From an uncultured Saprospiraceae bacterium (GTDB lineage Bacteria; Bacteroidota; Bacteroidia; Chitinophagales; Saprospiraceae), in contig CALCSX010000324.1 of assembly GCA_937894165.1 (NCBI GenBank), positions 1-7,774 of the forward strand: 7,774 nucleotides of DNA, in the 5' to 3' direction. Each line of letters opens with the position of its first letter. Positions within the stretch are counted from its first letter, which is position 1. Of the stretch, positions 1 to 5,500 are shown piece after piece. The translations under genes and the position numbers were made by a program. The notes below the pieces were generated by a model. The model saw nothing but the letters and a program-made list of their open reading frames with translations. It did not search any database and was not told the origin of the DNA.

Positions 1-55
1 ATCAACCCACTCTATTCCTTGGCTTCGACTCCGCTCAGCCACCGGAATATCGCTC
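1..55. repeat. Module C, copy 1, ahead of rfbA
   Basis: This stretch has the order CTATTCC, TTCGACTCCGCTCAG, CCACCGGAATA, CGCTC and is followed by an A-rich leader (CTCAAAACTCAAAAACAA) that touches the rfbA start. A second copy with the same order lies at 5417-5483, so this is a dispersed repeat and not private leader sequence. TATTCC and GGAATA can pair to close a stem around the central word. The window begins inside or at the edge of this copy, so its left limit is unknown. Confidence 0.75.
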
Positions 56-70
56 AAAACTCAAAAACAA

Positions 71-937
71 ATGAAAGGAATAATTCTCGCAGGAGGCTCA
101 GGAACACGCTTATACCCCATCACGAAAGGGATTTCTAAGCAGCTGATGCCCATTTACGACAAACCAATGATCTATTATCCCCTCTCAGTCCTTATGCTGG
201 CTGGAATTAAAGATATTTTGATCATCACCACTCCCGAAGACCAATCTCAGTTCCAACGCCTCCTTGGCAACGGTAACGAACTGGGTTGCAACTTCGAATA
301 TGCCGCCCAAGAAGTTCCCAATGGCCTTGCGCAAGCCTTCGTTATCGGAGAGAAGTTCATCGGTGACGATAATGTATGCCTCATTCTGGGAGACAATATC
401 TTCTACGGAGCCGGTTTGACAAGTTTATTGAGAGAATCTATCGAAAATGAGGGCGCCACTGTCTTCGCCTACCCCGTTAACGATCCCGAAAGATATGGTG
501 TTGTCGAATTCGATGAAGAAAAAAATGCCATCAGCATCGAAGAGAAACCAACAGCCCCAAAATCTCAATACGCCGTACCCGGCCTTTATTTCTATGGAAA
601 TGATGTAGTAGAAATCGCTAAAAATCTTCAACCCTCGGCACGTGGCGAATACGAAATAACAGACGTCAATAAGATTTATCTTGCCGAAGGTCGTTTGAAA
701 GTAGGCATTATGAATAGAGGTACCGCTTGGTTGGATACCGGAACATTCGATTCTCTCCACGATGCTTCAGAATTTGTACGGGTAATAGAAAAAAGACAAA
801 ACTACAAGATAGGTTGCATCGAAGAAATCGCCTACAGGAGAGGTTTTATATCTAAAGAGCAACTATTGCAACTGGCCCAGCCCCTTCTAAAAAGCGGCTA
901 TGGGCAGTATTTAGAAAAAATAACGAGGTGGGGATGA
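71..937 (+). CDS. rfbA: Glucose-1-phosphate thymidylyltransferase (RfbA/RmlA)
   Basis: This cytoplasmic nucleotidyltransferase joins dTTP and glucose-1-phosphate to give dTDP-glucose and pyrophosphate, the first step to dTDP-L-rhamnose and other deoxysugars of surface polysaccharides. The 288-residue length is normal for the family. The nucleotide-binding signature GGSGTRLYP is at residues 8-16, followed by KQLMPIYDKPMIYYPLS (23-39), the sugar-nucleotide motif PNGLAQAF (83-90), the metal-binding LGDN (106-109, Asp108), EEKP (157-160), GEYEITDVN (192-200) and GTAWLDTGT (217-225, Asp222). No key residue is missing. The start is the first ATG, directly before the MKGIILAGG strand that begins this family; there is no Shine-Dalgarno site, as is common in Bacteroidota. 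The next gene is 254 bases away across palindromic repeats, so it may be a separate transcript. rfbB is two genes downstream; rfbC and rfbD are not seen. Confidence 0.97.
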   Translation: MKGIILAGGSGTRLYPITKGISKQLMPIYDKPMIYYPLSVLMLAGIKDILIITTPEDQSQFQRLLGNGNELGCNFEYAAQEVPNGLAQAFVIGEKFIGDDNVCLILGDNIFYGAGLTSLLRESIENEGATVFAYPVNDPERYGVVEFDEEKNAISIEEKPTAPKSQYAVPGLYFYGNDVVEIAKNLQPSARGEYEITDVNKIYLAEGRLKVGIMNRGTAWLDTGTFDSLHDASEFVRVIEKRQNYKIGCIEEIAYRRGFISKEQLLQLAQPLLKSGYGQYLEKITRWG

Positions 938-940
938 TAT

Positions 941-958
941 AATTATAGGATTATAATT
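941..958. repeat. AT-rich stem-loop just after rfbA
   Basis: AATTATA and TATAATT form a perfect 7-bp stem with a GGAT loop, starting 3 bases after the rfbA stop. The stem is all A-T and weak. It has no T-run after it, so it is not a standard intrinsic terminator, although it could help protect the transcript end together with the next hairpin. Confidence 0.4.
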
Positions 959-962
959 GTTG

Positions 963-982
963 GGGCGAAAGATTTTTCGCCC
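963..982. repeat. REP-like palindrome GGGCGAAA/TTTCGCCC
   Basis: GGGCGAAA and TTTCGCCC make a perfect 8-bp stem with a GATT loop. A degenerate direct copy (GGAGCGAAAGATTTTTTGACG) follows at about 995-1015, which suggests a spreading repeat family more than a one-off terminator. There is no T-run after the stem. It may still stop or stabilise the rfbA transcript; that part is inference. Confidence 0.6.
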
Positions 983-1065
983 ATACTAATTGATGGAGCG
1001 AAAGATTTTTTGACGAAATGGTTTGGAATCTTATCAATTGATACTTTATAAAATAGAAATCTGTA

Positions 1066-1102
1066 GAGACGCAATTTATTGCGTCTCAATTTATTGCGCC
1101 TC
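1066..1102. repeat. REP-like palindrome GAGACGCAA/TTGCGTCTC with partial second unit
   Basis: GAGACGCAA and TTGCGTCTC (1066-1087) make a perfect 9-bp stem with a TTTA loop. The right half is then repeated once (AATTTATTGCGCCTC, 1088-1102), as after slippage. I recall GTAGAGACGC-type palindromes as scattered intergenic repeats in Bacteroidota and cyanobacteria, from general knowledge and without a search. Together with the stem-loops at 941 and 963 it fills much of the gap between rfbA and the phosphatase gene; the rest, 1103-1191, shows nothing I can name. Confidence 0.6.
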
Positions 1103-1191
1103 CTAATAATTATCAAACACTTTATTCGTTATTAGATTGATTCAATTTATCATGTGCGAACAATTTTCCGTTTCAATCCATTTAAGTATTT

Positions 1192-1917
1192 ATGTTTAAC
1201 TTCCTCAAAAAGAAAAAAGTCACCCTCTCAGAACCCGGCGCTCTTTTGCATACCGACATGCATGCACACTGGCTCCCCGGAATTGATGACGGAGCGAAAA
1301 CATTAGAGGATAGCCTCCAAATGCTCGAACTTTTTGCACATTTAGGTTATAAAAAAGTTATTGCTACTCCACATATTTATTCAGATTATTATCCTAACAC
1401 ACCGGAAACTATACAAAATGCCTACGATTGGGTAAAAGAAGCAGCTGATCAGAGATTTCCGGATTTACAACTGGGCTTTGCGGCAGAATATTATATGGAT
1501 GAGCACTTTAACCATTGTTTGCAAAACAAATCCCTTTTAACGCTTTGGAAAAATGAAGTGCTTGTGGAGCAGAGTTTTTTTGTAGAAATACCGGGACTGA
1601 AAGAGACATTTTTCGATATGCAAATAAAAGGATATCAACCTATCCTGGCGCACCCTGAGCGATATGTATTCTATCATTCAGATTTAAAAAAAGTGCAAGC
1701 TATCAAAGATTCCGGCGTCAAATTGCAAGTTAATTTGCTCAGTTTAGCGGGTAGATACGGTCCCGAAATAGCAAAAGTGGGCGAGACTTTAATTGAAAAT
1801 GGTTGGATAGATTATATTGGCACCGATGTGCACAGCCCCGCAGCTATGATGATGTTTAAAGACATGAAAGTAAGTGCTAAATGTTACGATAAGCTTCAAG
1901 AAATGGCAATAATATAA
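1192..1917 (+). CDS. CpsB/YwqE-type PHP-domain protein tyrosine phosphatase
   Basis: This is a metal-dependent phosphatase of the PHP fold, the family that removes phosphate from tyrosine-rich tails of BY-kinases and so controls capsule or exopolysaccharide polymerisation and export. At 241 residues it matches CpsB and YwqE in length. The metal ligands are in the expected order: HAH at residues 24-26 within DMHAHWLPGIDDG, ATPHIY (His61), AAEYYMDEHF (Glu99), LAHPERY (His154) and GTDVHS (Asp212, His214). There is no signal peptide; the Lys-rich N-terminus (KKKK, 6-9) suggests a cytoplasmic protein. The start is the ATG just ahead of FNFLKKKK, and no other Met precedes the first catalytic motif except Met23. 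It lies 42 bases before rfbB, so the two are probably co-transcribed. No kinase or chain-length (Wzz-like) gene is in the window, so its substrate is not seen here. Confidence 0.92.
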   Translation: MFNFLKKKKVTLSEPGALLHTDMHAHWLPGIDDGAKTLEDSLQMLELFAHLGYKKVIATPHIYSDYYPNTPETIQNAYDWVKEAADQRFPDLQLGFAAEYYMDEHFNHCLQNKSLLTLWKNEVLVEQSFFVEIPGLKETFFDMQIKGYQPILAHPERYVFYHSDLKKVQAIKDSGVKLQVNLLSLAGRYGPEIAKVGETLIENGWIDYIGTDVHSPAAMMMFKDMKVSAKCYDKLQEMAII

Positions 1918-1959
1918 TTTCCTAGCCGAATATTCTACTTCAAGATAATTTTACAAGAA

Positions 1960-2985
1960 ATGAAACGAATTTTAATCACCGGTGGATGCGGATTTATCGG
2001 CTCGCATGTAGTCAGAAGATTTGTCAATCACTATCCGGATTATCATATTTACAATTTGGATCTGTTGACTTACGCAGGCAATCTGGAAAATCTCACCGAT
2101 ATTGAGAATAAAGAGAATTATACCTTTATTCAAGCCGATATTGCTGAACTGGAAGTGATTAGAAGTTTATTTGAGAAACATAATTTCACCCATGTCATCC
2201 ATTTAGCGGCAGAATCCCATGTAGATCGGTCTATAACGGATCCTTTGGTTTTTATTAGAACCAATGTCATGGGTACAGCGACTCTTTTACAAACCGCTAA
2301 AGAAAGTTGGAAGGGTGATTTTAAAGACAAACTTTTTTACCATGTTTCTACTGATGAAGTATATGGATCTTTAACAGATGAAGGCTTTTTTACCGAAGAG
2401 ACACCTTATGACCCACGTAGTCCCTATTCTTCATCGAAAGCTTCTTCAGATCATTTGGTGAGAGCGTGGAATCATACCTATGGCTTGCCGGTTGTTTTGT
2501 CCAATTGTTCCAATAATTACGGACCCAACCAATTTCCCGAAAAATTAATCCCTCTTTTCATTCGAAACATCACAGATAATATTCCTCTACCTGTTTATGG
2601 TAAGGGAGAAAATGTGAGAGATTGGTTGTATGTGGAGGATCATGCAGATGCCATTGACGCTGTATTTCATAGAGGAATTCATGGTGAGACATATAATATT
2701 GGAGGACATAATGAATGGTCCAATCTCAACCTTATTAAATTGGTTTGCCGAAAAATGGACGATAAATTAGGTAGAAATCCCGGGACTTCTGAAGGACTCA
2801 TTGAGTTTGTAACAGACAGAGCCGGACACGACTTCCGCTACGCCATAGACGCTTCGAAAATACAAAGAGATTTAGGGTGGAAGCCATCCCTTCAGTTCGA
2901 AGAAGGCATTGAAAAGACGATCGATTGGTATTTGGAAAACAAGGTTTGGATGGAGAATATCAGATCGGGGAAATATCGAAAGTAA
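1960..2985 (+). CDS. rfbB: dTDP-glucose 4,6-dehydratase (RfbB/RmlB)
   Basis: This NAD-dependent short-chain dehydrogenase/reductase converts dTDP-glucose to dTDP-4-keto-6-deoxyglucose, using the product of RfbA. The Rossmann motif GGCGFIGSH is at residues 8-16, the cofactor and substrate loop YNLDLLTYAGNLENL at 31-45, HLAAESHVDRSI at 81-92, the catalytic TDE triad at 131-133 within STDEVYG, and the YxxxK pair Tyr156/Lys160 in SPYSSSKASSDHL. The length of 341 residues is typical. The start ATG lies directly before the KRILITGG strand. It follows the phosphatase gene by 42 bases with no clear promoter in between. Eight bases after its stop an array of 87-bp repeats begins, so repeats and not a classic terminator mark its end. 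All key residues are present and I expect an active enzyme. Confidence 0.97.
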   Translation: MKRILITGGCGFIGSHVVRRFVNHYPDYHIYNLDLLTYAGNLENLTDIENKENYTFIQADIAELEVIRSLFEKHNFTHVIHLAAESHVDRSITDPLVFIRTNVMGTATLLQTAKESWKGDFKDKLFYHVSTDEVYGSLTDEGFFTEETPYDPRSPYSSSKASSDHLVRAWNHTYGLPVVLSNCSNNYGPNQFPEKLIPLFIRNITDNIPLPVYGKGENVRDWLYVEDHADAIDAVFHRGIHGETYNIGGHNEWSNLNLIKLVCRKMDDKLGRNPGTSEGLIEFVTDRAGHDFRYAIDASKIQRDLGWKPSLQFEEGIEKTIDWYLENKVWMENIRSGKYRK

Positions 2986-2992
2986 GTTGAAA

Positions 2993-3311
2993 GTTCTGGG
3001 TTGGGTATGTTCTTGGTTTATTTGTAGGATTCTTTAGGCTATGGGCTTCGGATGGGCAGTTCTAAGTTCTGGGTTCTGAGTTCTAGGTTGGGGAAGTTCT
3101 TGGCTTCTTAGTGGGATTCTTGAGACTAGGAACTTCGGAAGAGCAGTTCTGGGTTCTGAGTTCTGGGTTCTAGGTTGGGGAAGTTCCAGGTTTTCGTGGT
3201 TGAATTCTTGGGATTTAAGCTTCGGGAGAGCAGTTCTAGGTTCTGTGTTCTACGTTCTACGTTGGGGAAAGATCGTGGCATAAGAGTGAAATTCTTGGGA
3301 AACTGTACTTT
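2993..3311. repeat. Module E tandem array (87-bp unit, about 3.5 copies)
   Basis: Units start at 2993 (66 bp, shortened), 3059 (87 bp), 3146 (87 bp) and 3233 (about 79 bp, diverged). Each opens with three or four words of the type GTTCTGGG/GTTCTGAG/GTTCTAGG, then GTTGGGGAAGTTCTTGG, a more variable stretch, a conserved ATTCTTGGGATT-like part, and closes with CTTCGGAAGAGCA. The array begins 8 bases after the rfbB stop. Other pieces of the module are at 4951-5059 and 5163-5217. The opening words are the reverse complement of the CAGAACTCAGAAC words that precede the next genes. The opposite strand has an open frame of 63 codons here, but it merely reads the repeat and I do not call it a gene. Confidence 0.85.
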
Positions 3312-3350
3312 TGTCAAATTGAAGCACTTTATATAATGTATTTAAACTGT

Positions 3351-3437
3351 AACCAAGCTCGAAGCCAACTCAAAACTCAGAACGAGTGCAAGCGACAGAA
3401 CTCAGTACGAACATAGCGACAGAACGCCGAAGACAAT
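3351..3437. repeat. Module U, copy 1
   Basis: The order is AACCAAGC, CGAAGCCAACTC, AAAACTCAGAAC, GCGACAGAACTCAG, GCGACAGAACGCCGAAG. It is the same series as copies at 3529, 4022 and 4120, but the mini-hairpin words are decayed here (GTGCAAGCG, CATAGCG and GCCGAAGAC in place of GCGAAGC and GCCGAAGGC). This and the next copy sit in the gap of about 640 bases between rfbB and the four-helix gene, which holds no gene that I can support. Confidence 0.7.
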
Positions 3438-3468
3438 TGTCTGAACCTTGATTCACTTGATAGCTTTG
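3437..3468 (+). promoter_or_regulatory. Candidate Bacteroidota promoter for the four-helix gene
   Basis: TTG at 3437-3439 is followed after 21 bases by TAGCTTTG at 3461-3468, a full match to the TTG-N17-23-TAnnTTTG form described for Bacteroidota. It lies in the non-repeat stretch between two U copies and would give a leader of about 150 bases to the start at 3625, passing through U copy 2. The motif is short and chance matches are possible. Confidence 0.4.
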
Positions 3469-3528
3469 ATTTCATGATTTCTTAATTATTGTGCAATCGA
3501 AGTAAAGCAATCCAGAAACTAAAATAAT

Positions 3529-3610
3529 AACCCAAGCCTGAAGCTAACCTATAACGAGCGAAGCGACAGAACTCAGAACGAGCGAAGCGACAGAACGAGC
3601 CGAAGGCGAC
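3529..3610. repeat. Module U, copy 2, ahead of the four-helix gene
   Basis: The copy runs AACCCAAGCCTGAAGC, then GAGCGAAGCGACAGAACTCA, a second GAGCGAAGCGACAGAACGA and GCCGAAGGCGAC, ending 14 bases before the start codon. It holds two GCGAAGC words (3558-3564, 3582-3588) and one GCCGAAGGC (3599-3607); each can fold as a tiny hairpin with a GAA loop. Confidence 0.8.
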
Positions 3611-3624
3611 AAATCAGTGAATCT

Positions 3625-4011
3625 ATGTCCATAACCCGATTTGAAGATATTGAAACTTGGCAACTAAGTCGTGAACTTTCACTTTTTGTGTTCAAATTAA
3701 CTCAAGATGGTGAATTTGAAAAAGATTATAAGTTTAGATCACAAATAAGATCTTCAGCTGGCAGTATAATGGATAATATTGCAGAGGGATTTGGTCGAGG
3801 TGGCAATAAAGAACTTATAAATTTTCTAATTATTTCAAGAGGTTCTTGTATGGAAACGAGATCTCAATCATATAGAGCATACGATTTTGGTTATATTGAT
3901 GAGTCTACTTTAAATAAACTTCTTGACAATACTGATGTGATTTCTTCTAAACTAATGGCTTTCATAAATTATTTAAAGAATTCAGATCGCAAAGGACCAC
4001 GGTACGAATAA
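3625..4011 (+). CDS. Four-helix-bundle protein, S23/IVP family
   Basis: This 128-residue protein belongs to the family named after proteins encoded in intervening sequences of 23S rRNA (PF05635/TIGR02436 type). Visible signatures are FEDIETWQLSREL (residues 6-18), DYKFRSQIRSSAGSIMDNIAEGFGRG (34-59), ELINFLIISRGSCMETRSQ (63-81) and a last amphipathic helix to about 118. The family forms a compact, basic four-helix bundle, usually as an oligomer; its cellular role is not settled. The start has no Shine-Dalgarno site and is backed by the family's usual short lead before FEDI. It stands alone, with module U copies in the same orientation on both sides, and it lies between a sugar-nucleotide gene and cysQ with no evident link to either. 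Its base use looks more AT-rich than rfbA or cysQ by eye, which may point to separate origin. Family call is firm, function unknown. Confidence 0.92.
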   Translation: MSITRFEDIETWQLSRELSLFVFKLTQDGEFEKDYKFRSQIRSSAGSIMDNIAEGFGRGGNKELINFLIISRGSCMETRSQSYRAYDFGYIDESTLNKLLDNTDVISSKLMAFINYLKNSDRKGPRYE

Positions 4012-4021
4012 AAAACAATTA

Positions 4022-4086
4022 AACCTACCCGAAGCCAACCCAGAACTCAGAACACAGAACAGCCGAAGGCGACATGACCCAGAACG
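4022..4086. repeat. Module U, copy 3
   Basis: The copy reads AACCTACCCGAAGCC, AACCCAGAACTCAGAAC, ACAGAACA, GCCGAAGGCGAC, then ACCCAGAACGG. It starts 10 bases after the stop of the four-helix gene. In place of the usual CGACAGAACCCAG it has CGACATGACCCAG, which creates an ATG at 4074 by drift of the repeat. This explains a false in-frame extension of cysQ. GCCGAAGGC is at 4062-4070. Confidence 0.8.
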
Positions 4087-4119
4087 GAGAAACAATATCT
4101 TTAGCAAGCAATAAAGCTA

Positions 4120-4178
4120 AACCCAAAGCCAACTCAGAACTCAGAACAGCCGAAGGCGACAGAACCCAGAACCCAGAA
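4120..4178. repeat. Module U, copy 4, ending at the cysQ start
   Basis: The copy reads AACCCAAAGCCAACTCAGAA, CTCAGAACA, GCCGAAGGCGAC (mini-hairpin 4149-4157), AGAACCCAGAACCCAGAA and then directly the ATG at 4179. The repeat thus forms the whole proximal leader of cysQ. The words are A/C-rich and poor in T, giving an open leader without Shine-Dalgarno. Confidence 0.8.
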
Positions 4179-4964
4179 ATGATCAACTCAATAATCCAAA
4201 TAGCCCGCTCGGCAGGCGAAATAATTCTAGAAGAATACACCAAAAATGCTGAAGTTGCAGACTGGAAAGCTGACGACTCCCCATTGACATTAGCCGACCA
4301 GAAATCTCATAATTATATTGTTGGAGAACTGTCAAAACATTTTCCCGAAATACCCATCCTCTCGGAAGAAGGAAAAGAAATCCCCTGGGAGACACGAAAA
4401 ACATGGTCCCAATTCTGGTGCGTAGATCCGATGGACGGGACAAAAGAATTTATTAAGAAAACGGGACAATTTACAGTCAATATTGCCCTCATTAAAGATG
4501 GAAAAGCCATTTTAGGCGTAATTTTCGTTCCGGTTATGAATTTATTATATTTTGCCGACGAAAACGGTGCCTACACTCAGCTTGAATCCGAACCTGCACG
4601 AGCAATTCAAATCCGACAGCCGGATTTAAATCAACCCGACATCGTGGCCAGTAAGGATCATGCAGGTCCCCAAGTAAAGGCTTTGATAGAAGCCATCCCG
4701 GGTGCAAGCTTGAAAAGCATGGGCTCTTCACTGAAATTTTGCTTAATCGCTGAAGGCAAAGCAGACTGCTATTTGAGAGATGTTCCTACTTATGAATGGG
4801 ATACTGCCGCAGCACAAGCAATTGTTGAAGCAGCGGGGGGCTCAATTGTAACTTTAGACGGACAAGCATTAAAATACAACAAGGAAAATATCCTCAACCC
4901 GTCTTTGTTGACAGTGGGAGCGAGAGTGGAGCATTGGAGAGAGTTAATTAGTTCTAAGTTCTGA
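4179..4964 (+). CDS. cysQ: 3'(2'),5'-bisphosphate nucleotidase CysQ (PAP phosphatase)
   Basis: CysQ removes the 3'-phosphate of PAP, the by-product of PAPS use in sulfate assimilation or sulfotransfer, and relieves its toxicity. It is an inositol-monophosphatase-superfamily enzyme needing Mg2+ and usually inhibited by Li+. With the start used here it has 261 residues, usual for the family. Motifs are DDSPLTLAD (32-40), LSEEG (61-65, Glu63/Glu64), DPMDGTKEF (83-91), and EWDTAA (206-211) with GG at 220-221. I chose the ATG at 4179 because MINSIIQIARSAGEIILEEY is the normal family N-terminus; the frame is open back to an ATG at 4074, but those 35 codons are repeat sequence (they read SELRTAEGDRTQNPE). 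The C-terminus is odd: the codons for SSKF and the stop lie in a module E copy that starts at 4951, so the natural end was probably replaced. The pairing with the SLC13 gene downstream suggests sulfate metabolism. Confidence 0.95.
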   Translation: MINSIIQIARSAGEIILEEYTKNAEVADWKADDSPLTLADQKSHNYIVGELSKHFPEIPILSEEGKEIPWETRKTWSQFWCVDPMDGTKEFIKKTGQFTVNIALIKDGKAILGVIFVPVMNLLYFADENGAYTQLESEPARAIQIRQPDLNQPDIVASKDHAGPQVKALIEAIPGASLKSMGSSLKFCLIAEGKADCYLRDVPTYEWDTAAAQAIVEAAGGSIVTLDGQALKYNKENILNPSLLTVGARVEHWRELISSKF

Positions 4965-5059
4965 GTTCCGGGTTTGGGAAACTCTTGGGATTGGTGGGGA
5001 ATTCTTAAGATTTAGTACTTCGGAAGAGAAGTCTAAGTTCTGGGATCTAGAGTGGGGGA
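4951..5059. repeat. Module E overlapping the end of cysQ (one unit plus a fragment)
   Basis: The unit at 4951-5030 opens GTTCTAAGTTCTGAGTTCCG, continues GGGTTTGGGAAACTCTTGGG and closes ACTTCGGAAGAGAA, matching the array after rfbB. A fragment GTCTAAGTTCTGGGATCTAG follows at 5031-5059. The cysQ stop codon is the TGA of the word GTTCTGAG (4962-4964). The long gap from here to 5659 contains only repeat modules and short unassigned stretches; I see no gene in it. Confidence 0.8.
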
Positions 5060-5105
5060 TGTATTATTCGAATAAAGTTCATGGTGTTTATATTTTTATT
5101 TAGAT

Positions 5106-5155
5106 CAACAGCGAAGTGCTAAACAACATAGTGCTAAACAGCGAAGTGATAAACA
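5106..5155. repeat. Module D, copy 1 (15-bp tandem units)
   Basis: Three 15-bp units, 5106-5120, 5121-5135 and 5136-5150, read CAACAGCGAAGTGCT, AAACAACATAGTGCT and AAACAGCGAAGTGAT, followed by a partial AAACA. Closely related arrays with the same period lie at 7471 and 7697, on the far side of the SLC13 gene. Confidence 0.75.
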
Positions 5156-5162
5156 TTCAGGC

Positions 5163-5217
5163 GTTCTGGGTTCTGGGTTGAGAAAGTAGCATTTAGAATT
5201 CTTTAGTTACGGAGTAG
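5163..5217. repeat. Module E fragment
   Basis: GTTCTGGGTTCTGGGTTGAG followed by AGAATTCTTTAG and TTACGGAGTAGA is a shortened, decayed module E, recognisable by word order. The opening GTTCTGGG words are intact, the tail has drifted. Confidence 0.55.
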
Positions 5218-5233
5218 ATTCTTATTATTATAA

Positions 5234-5298
5234 AATAAACGAGGTCACTGAGCGTGGTTCCTGAGTGAAGCAGAAGGGGATTCCAAATGCCGGCTAGA
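5234..5298. repeat. Module B, copy 1
   Basis: AATAAACGAGGTCACTGAGC opens the copy, then GTGGTTCCTGAGTGAAGC and a diverged middle, ending GCCGGCTAGA. The first 13 bases are identical to the copy at 7621 and the next words match closely, so the SLC13 gene stands between two direct copies about 2.4 kb apart. Confidence 0.75.
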
Positions 5299-5309
5299 TT
5301 ATAATAATA

Positions 5310-5393
5310 GAGGTCATTGAGCGGAGTCGAAATGAGGTCGTTGAGTCGAAATGAGGTCGTTGAGCGGAATCGAAACGCCGGCTAGAGAATAAG
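5310..5393. repeat. Module B, copy 2 (three tandem sub-units)
   Basis: Sub-units begin at 5310 (24 bp), 5334 (19 bp, lacking CGGAG) and 5353 (24 bp), each of the form GAGGTCRTTGAGCGGAGTCG plus AAA. The copy ends in GCCGGCTAGAGAATAAG. TGAGCGGAGTCGAA at 5318-5331 is a perfect inverted match to TTCGACTCCGCTCA at 5440-5453 in module C, so the two modules can pair as a 14-bp stem. Confidence 0.8.
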
Positions 5394-5416
5394 AAAACCC
5401 TTCGTTGACCATTATC

Positions 5417-5483
5417 ATCAATCCGCTCTATTCCTAGGCTTCGACTCCGCTCAGGGAGCGGCTCAGCCACCGGAATAGCGCTC
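5417..5483. repeat. Module C, copy 2
   Basis: The order is ATCAATCCGCTCTATTCC, TTCGACTCCGCTCAG, GGAGCGGCTCAG, CCACCGGAATAGCGCTC. It matches positions 1-55 apart from a 12-base insertion (GGAGCGGCTCAG) that looks like slippage. CCGCTC-AGG-GAGCGG (5447-5461) forms a 6-bp stem with a 3-base loop, and GCTCTATTCC pairs with GGAATAGCGC with one mismatch. Confidence 0.8.
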
Positions 5484-5500
5484 TTTGAGCGGTCGAAACG

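Noticed and set aside
963..982. Rho-independent terminator after rfbA
   Set aside because: The stem is strong but no T-run follows, and a partial second copy points to a dispersed palindrome. It may still affect the transcript end.
1022..1049. TTTG-N16-TACTTTAT as a promoter for the phosphatase gene
   Set aside because: The -7 part matches at only 6 of 8 positions and the spacing is short; too weak to annotate.
3306..3313. TACTTTTG as a -7 promoter element
   Set aside because: It matches TAnnTTTG, but no TTG lies 17-23 bases upstream; the site at 3461 is better.
3126..3317. Minus-strand open frame of 63 codons in the E array
   Set aside because: It is a translation of tandem repeats whose period is a multiple of three, with no recognisable domain.
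4074..4178. In-frame extension of cysQ to an ATG at 4074 (35 more residues)
   Set aside because: The ATG arises from drift in a module U copy and the added residues read the repeat words. The normal family N-terminus begins at the ATG at 4179.
3351..4178. Diversity-generating retroelement, because Avd is related to the four-helix family
   Set aside because: There is no reverse transcriptase and no template/variable repeat pair in the window; the protein fits the general S23/IVP family.
4025..4243. Minus-strand open frame of 72 codons
   Set aside because: It reads the antisense of module U and the cysQ start, with repeated peptide words and no family likeness.
5064..5075. Perfect 12-bp palindrome TTATTCGAATAA as an operator
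   Set aside because: It is AT-rich, occurs once in the window and is nearly 600 bases from the next start codon, so chance is likely.
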